This document shows, piece by piece, positions 42,401-48,400 of a stretch of DNA of 64,000 nt (positions are counted from its first letter, which is position 1; each line of letters starts with the position of its first letter). Location: contig NC_058190.1 in the NCBI RefSeq assembly GCF_907165205.1, forward strand, positions 35,925,345 to 35,989,344, given 5' to 3'. The translations under genes were made by a program, and so were the position numbers. Source of the stretch: Coccinella septempunctata. Lineage: Eukaryota; Arthropoda; Insecta; Coleoptera; Coccinellidae. The notes under the pieces were generated by a model. It made no database searches. It was not told where the DNA came from and saw only the letters and a list, made by a program, of their open reading frames with translations.

Positions 42401-45400
42401 TTGAACGCAGAAATATTCCAAATGGAAGGAAAACAGTTCTGAATTTCCCAAATCGTTGGGAAGTCCTTACTTCTGACGAAATCTGATGAACCTGACTCTT
42501 TTGCTCATTTCCGGTGTCGGAAGAATTGTGCCTTTTATTATTGGGACGAATATTGTGATTATATAGACATTCCAAGTACTAGTTTTTTAATATTTACACA
42601 TATCATTTTTATATTCTCTTTATAGGTGTTGCATCTATTTTTCTAATTTTATTTACTTCGTTCGAAATTATAAATGTTCAGGCAGCTTTTTGTTATAACA
42701 AACATGATTACTGCGACTAATTAGTCTTGGATTTGGGTGTATTTATTATCTTTTCCTGGTAAAGAGACTAAAATGCGACTGGAGCTAAGATAAAACGACA
42801 AAGTATACAGGAACTTCAATTATATGATGTTCAATATGGCAATCAATAAGATTTTTCATTTGCTATTATCTCCAGTCGTAGTTTTACCCACTGTGAAGAA
42901 TGAAATGGGTAGTACTGAAATGACAACATTCTTGAGTGATCTTGGAAACTCCAATAATGTACAAAATAGAATATTCTGATATATTTTTCATTTATTATAT
43001 AATGGGTCTTAGATATGTTCTTAGTACATAGAATATTGCAGCGGAAAAAGAGATTTCATTCACAGAAACTCGAGCATTGTTTTATTTGTAGGACCTTAGA
43101 ATAAGCCTCCTTGTATTTTTCCTTAGCTTACGCTAGATTCAATGTGTTTTGGTGTGTTGCGCCTGACATATTTCAACTTGGCGTTGGTTGGAGTTTTGTA
43201 GCTCTGGTTTCGGTTATTAGCAGTGGTATATATTTTTTTCAATGGTGTAGAACGAAGCTGAGAATATATCCTGTTATTTACATATTTTTCCATATGTATT
43301 TTGACTTGAATTGAGAATGTGGCTTCGCTACAGAGCTCCAACGTCAACCGTCCAAACAAGTTGAAGTATATTGTCTCACTATCAAAGAGCAACCTAGGCA
43401 GAATGTTTGGTTTATTGGTGTTCATTGGTTTTACAACTAACAGCTCAAATTCTTTAACTTTGCTGCCCATTTTCCAGCATTGTATTTCCAATTTACTAAC
43501 TTGTTTTCAAGGAGACCTAAGGTCCTTTGAAATATTAATCCATCCACGTTTTCTGAAACGTCGACGAGGTACGTATGAAATGAAATTTTGGAATTTTCGT
43601 GGGTGTTGGTTTTTCTACGTCCGTGGTAGATAATTTCTGGGTTTCTGTTTATTGTTTTAATGTTCTAATTTCTTCAAAATTAACGTGGTCTAAAAGATGA
43701 CCACCATTCATAATTATTCTTTAACAGTGTTTCGAATAATGCACGAGTTCTTGTTATCAGTAACTAAATCAGGAAATTGACACGCGCAAATAAATAAATA
43801 TCAAGTCAATCGAAGCCATCGCAAATAAAATTTTTAGACATGATTTTGTTCAGATTCTTCTTCTATGAGGATATCACAGAAAAATGAATGAATAAAAATG
43901 ATATTTCATTCGCTCCTTCCTTATCTTGAGGCTTGGAAGATACTCAAGACCCTGTAATATAAATATGATACCAGAAAGGGGTCCAATTTCAAATATTTTT
44001 CAATTAGTAACAGGATAATTGCATATTCTGAGTAAGAGACAAAATATTTTTTCCCTCAGCAGGTTTCGTACCATCATATATAAATTTTTATACTGATTCA
44101 TTTTTTAACATCATCGCTCTATAATTGGTACAGCTTGGGCTAAAGTCAGTTCTTCCTGATAGTTTTAAGGCTAGTGCCTTCTTTAATTGATTGTTATTTC
44201 GATTTTGTGTTAGAGTTATCGAGGTAAAATTCGCGAATTTCCATTCAGAAAATTGTGGAGAGATTCATATTTCTAAAATATCAGGGCATGCTTGTCGAAA
44301 GGAGTCATCAAAGCTACATTGACTAGCGGAAGTACCCAAGGAAGTTAATATTTTTTAACTCTTTGAAACACATTATTTCCTGTACTGTTTGCAGCAGCTC
44401 TGTTTCATTTTATAATTATGTCCTTATTATTTACACAATTAATAAATGTTTGTCACATTAATGCTTGGGTTTGTTGTTAGTTCTCCTCTTGCTATGAATA
44501 TACTGCTCATTTCTCTGAAGAATCTCTCAACGATACAATTAAGATTGCAGAAGTTTTCTGAGTATTACTATTCTTATAGTTGAACGATTTTTTATCGCTG
44601 GGTTAGCTTTGGATGCAATTTTTCACGAGATATCTCCTAGAGAAATGGGCATTATAAAAATGTGGGCTAGTTAAGGGTAGTTCCTGGGATGGAAGTCATA
44701 CGTGGTGTCTGCTGCCGACATGGTAGAACGGTTAAAATTCTGCTACATTGTGGTGAGTCTCTTTTACTTATTTATCCTCTAGTTCATTTCCTTCATTACA
44801 CTTAGTTATTCGAGGAAGCAATTTCTCGACATTTCAACAAGTGGTATTTACTTGGTGCAAGGAATAAAAATTACTTCATCCAGCATGTCATAATCATCAA
44901 TTCATGTTTTAGATTAGTGTAACTAAAAATGTATAGATTTTATGTTCCTTCAAGGGTTTGGTAGCCTCGGTACAGGCTTGATCGGTGTTAGAAAGATTAA
45001 TGTTTTCAGTTGCAACAATAGTCTGTAGCCTATTAATTGGAAATAACATGCAACAACCAATGGCAGAGACGGTAAGACAGGTACTTGCTGCTTCTAGTTG
45101 ATATTCGAACAGAGAAGATACATTTATAACTAAGTATGTAAAGAGTATGGTGCTATCGGCTATGTTATTGTTATGCCAAAAATCATTTCAATTTTTCATT
45201 CCATTATATGCAAAAATCATCATCATCATCATCAAATGCAAAAATTATCAAATTTGAGTCGAGTTTCGCAATGATGAATAGTGCATAGTACGGTAGCTTT
45301 TGTTCTTTCTGTGTTGCCTATTCATATGGAAGCAAGCAATGACTATTGCAATTGGTGTAGTCCAATGAGAGTGTAGAAGGTGCAAAAAAAAACTTTGGGG

Positions 45401-48400
45401 TTTTCAAGTGGCACATCACTTCACATTTTTCTTCAAAAACAACAGCTATTTGTGGATTTGCTCTATGCTGTGCTGAAGAATGATTTTAAATGATGAAAAA
45501 ATTCATGTTTTTTTTCATTATCGATATATTATTATAGTTGGGGAGCAGATGCTAAATCGGGATTTACTTGAGCGTCGTGGAGACCTGATGGGTTTTGAAG
45601 ATACGATGCTAGAAAAAAAAGGTTCTATGATTTATGCACTTTCAGCGGTGGGGAAAGCGTCTGCAGGTTTTCAGAGATGTAAAAAAATCATCAGGTGTAC
45701 TCGAGCGTATCGGATTAAGATACTGTATATGCCCTACGTGTCTCTGATAATAAATTCATTTCAATCTGACAGTTTACGTGGTAGGGTTGACAATTTTTTC
45801 GAGCTTGTCAGATTTTAAGAAGATGTTAATTGGAACCAAAGGAAGCTACTTTTCAAGAAACTGACAATTCGGAAGTGGCGAAGGTCACAGCGGTCCTTTG
45901 AAAATGCAAAAAAAATCGTTACATGTACATACTCGAGCATGTCAGGTTATCATACAGATGGTTAATATCGATGTTGCAGACGTATTGACCCATTAATCTG
46001 ACACAGATCAGGGGGGTTTTCTTAATCTGACAGTTTGAACATGGCAAGGGGCATTTTTTTCAAATATCTCCCTTCCTGTATCTCTCATCGTTTCAGTATG
46101 AGAGTTGTAGACAATAAAATTCTATACAACTTTTGTCTGAAGCAATTTCTCATAACCTTAATCGTTTTCGAGCTAGAGGATGATAAGAGCGAGGAGCTTA
46201 GCCACACATGCGAGAGGCCAAGGTCAAGGTAGAAACCCAGTCCAATGATCATTCATCGCCATATATCTCAAAAACGTTCAAACGTAGAAAAAATTGCTTC
46301 GGACAAAATTTTTCGGCTTGCTGAAACTGTCAGATTATATTTTTTCCGTTATTCTTGAATCTTCAGCTTCAAACCAAGAAGCGCTCGAGAATGTACTCGT
46401 GACGTTTTTTTTTTTGCCATTTTGACGCCGTCCCACACATTTTTCTCAAGCTTAAATTGTCAGATTAAGAGAATATATACTTTTCAACATGTAATTAACC
46501 ACAAATACCTTAAACTGACACTCTCGAGTATGTACAATGGTCGTTTTTTTTTACCATTCTGACAGGCTGTCCTAGACAATTCCCCCTATATACTGGTTTG
46601 ATTTTCGGTAGAAGTACTCTACAGGGTCCAAAGTATCTCCCCAACTAGTAGGGGAGAGTTCCTTTGAATTGGACAGTCCATGAACCGGACGCTACAGTTT
46701 TCTACTACACTCGATAGTAATTTAGCATCCTTTACGTAAATCCCATCTTCGCAACATCGATCGAGATCGCCTTGTTGCGAAAATGGGATTTACGTGAAGG
46801 ATGCTAAATTACTAGTGTAGTAGAAAACTGTAGCGTCCGGTTCATGAGCTGTCCAATTCAAAGGAACTCTCCCCTTGTATATTATTACGTACCTCGAAAT
46901 CTTTAAAGGTGTTTCACGAGCGTTTTACCATATCCTAATGAGGAGGATGATCTAGGCCTTCCAGAAAAGTTTCTTCTTTTATACCTGAAGGCCACTAGTT
47001 TTGGAGATACATGGTGATTTATGGATTTGGGCTTAAATTTCGATATCCATAATTTGAGAACGAGTGGTTCGATTTTAATGAAAATTTGTGAGCTTATTAA
47101 CTTCCAATAGTCCTTCAAGATGGCACATGCAATTCTCAGATTTTCGGGACAGAACTGAAATATTGAGATTCATCTTTCAATTATCAAAATTTATATTTTC
47201 TGGATCAAAAAATTTTTGTTTTCAGAATTCAATTTTCACTTCGCATAGCACACTTGTTCTAAAAATTAAACGAACGAATGAATGTCTTCGGGAAAAATCA
47301 TCAGGCATTGTGTGAAAAAAAATGGTTACTGGCAGTGATGCGGCTTATTATTCATTCCTACCCATGCCATTCGTTTGAATGGCGTTCCCAGCTTTAGAAA
47401 AAATCAGAAAGTGCAATATTATAATAAAGTAAAAAAATCAGCAAGTTCTTGACCCTTTTTTTCAAACTTCACCATTGGTTGTTGCAATTCAGGCTCACAA
47501 AGCACCGACAACTTATGCTTTCTATATCTCGTCCGAACTATAGAAAAATTCTTAGGCAAAATTTGAAAGGTGTTGGATCACTTGTTGAATTGCTTCTGTA
47601 AAACATATATTAGACTTAGTCCAGTGCTACGAGGTCGATGGCGATGTTTCATTAATTTTTCTTGATTTTGAACATTTAGGTGGAAATATGATACCGACCG
47701 CCTTCCATCCAGGACCCAACTTCCCTGGATATGCTCCAGTTCAGATCGCTGCAACTCCACTGGGTCCGAGACAGTTCGTTCCTCATCAGATTATTTACTG
47801 GCCGTATCCCAGTCCACCGGTGTCGCCAACTAATTATTATCCAACGATGCCGCCTCCTAGTGCTATGCCGCCGCAACAGCCACAACAAGCAATGGTTAGT
47901 ACATAGTTGTAGTCTTAGAACATAAATACATGGAATGGACATTGACGTGCTATGAATGTATTTGTTGTGGTACAAACATTCGATACTTCTCTGTCTAGCG
48001 CGACACTAAGGCAGTGGCGTAAAATAAATAAATTTATATAGCTCCTACCTTTCTGTACGGAAAATTGACGTGATAATGATGTCAGATCCACCTATCTCAA
48101 TTGTGATTGGCGACACTAAGCAACTATCTCACTCCAGTCTTTGGACAACAAAAAATATTTATTTTCCATTCCTTGTATCTATGTTCCAAGGTTGTAGTGG
48201 ACTTAAAATAAGCTGGTGGTTGTTTTAATAAATGCTTCGATACTCTCCTTTGCCTATTTTCAAAAGGTGTTGAATTTGGAATTATCGTACCCACCACCAC
48301 CACTGCTCTGGTGATGGGTTGATAACCGAATCATGGTCTATAATTTTCAATATGTTTTCAGATTTCTGAATTTTTAAACAGGGTGTAGTTGAAAATGAGG

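Larger units (their letters stand above)
43811..47679 (+). other. fus distal intron, right part
   Basis: Contains a short ATC trinucleotide run near 45217-45234, transposon copy B (45535-46647) and an abutting inverted repeat (46651-46874). Otherwise AT-rich with no coding signal. Confidence 0.6.
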
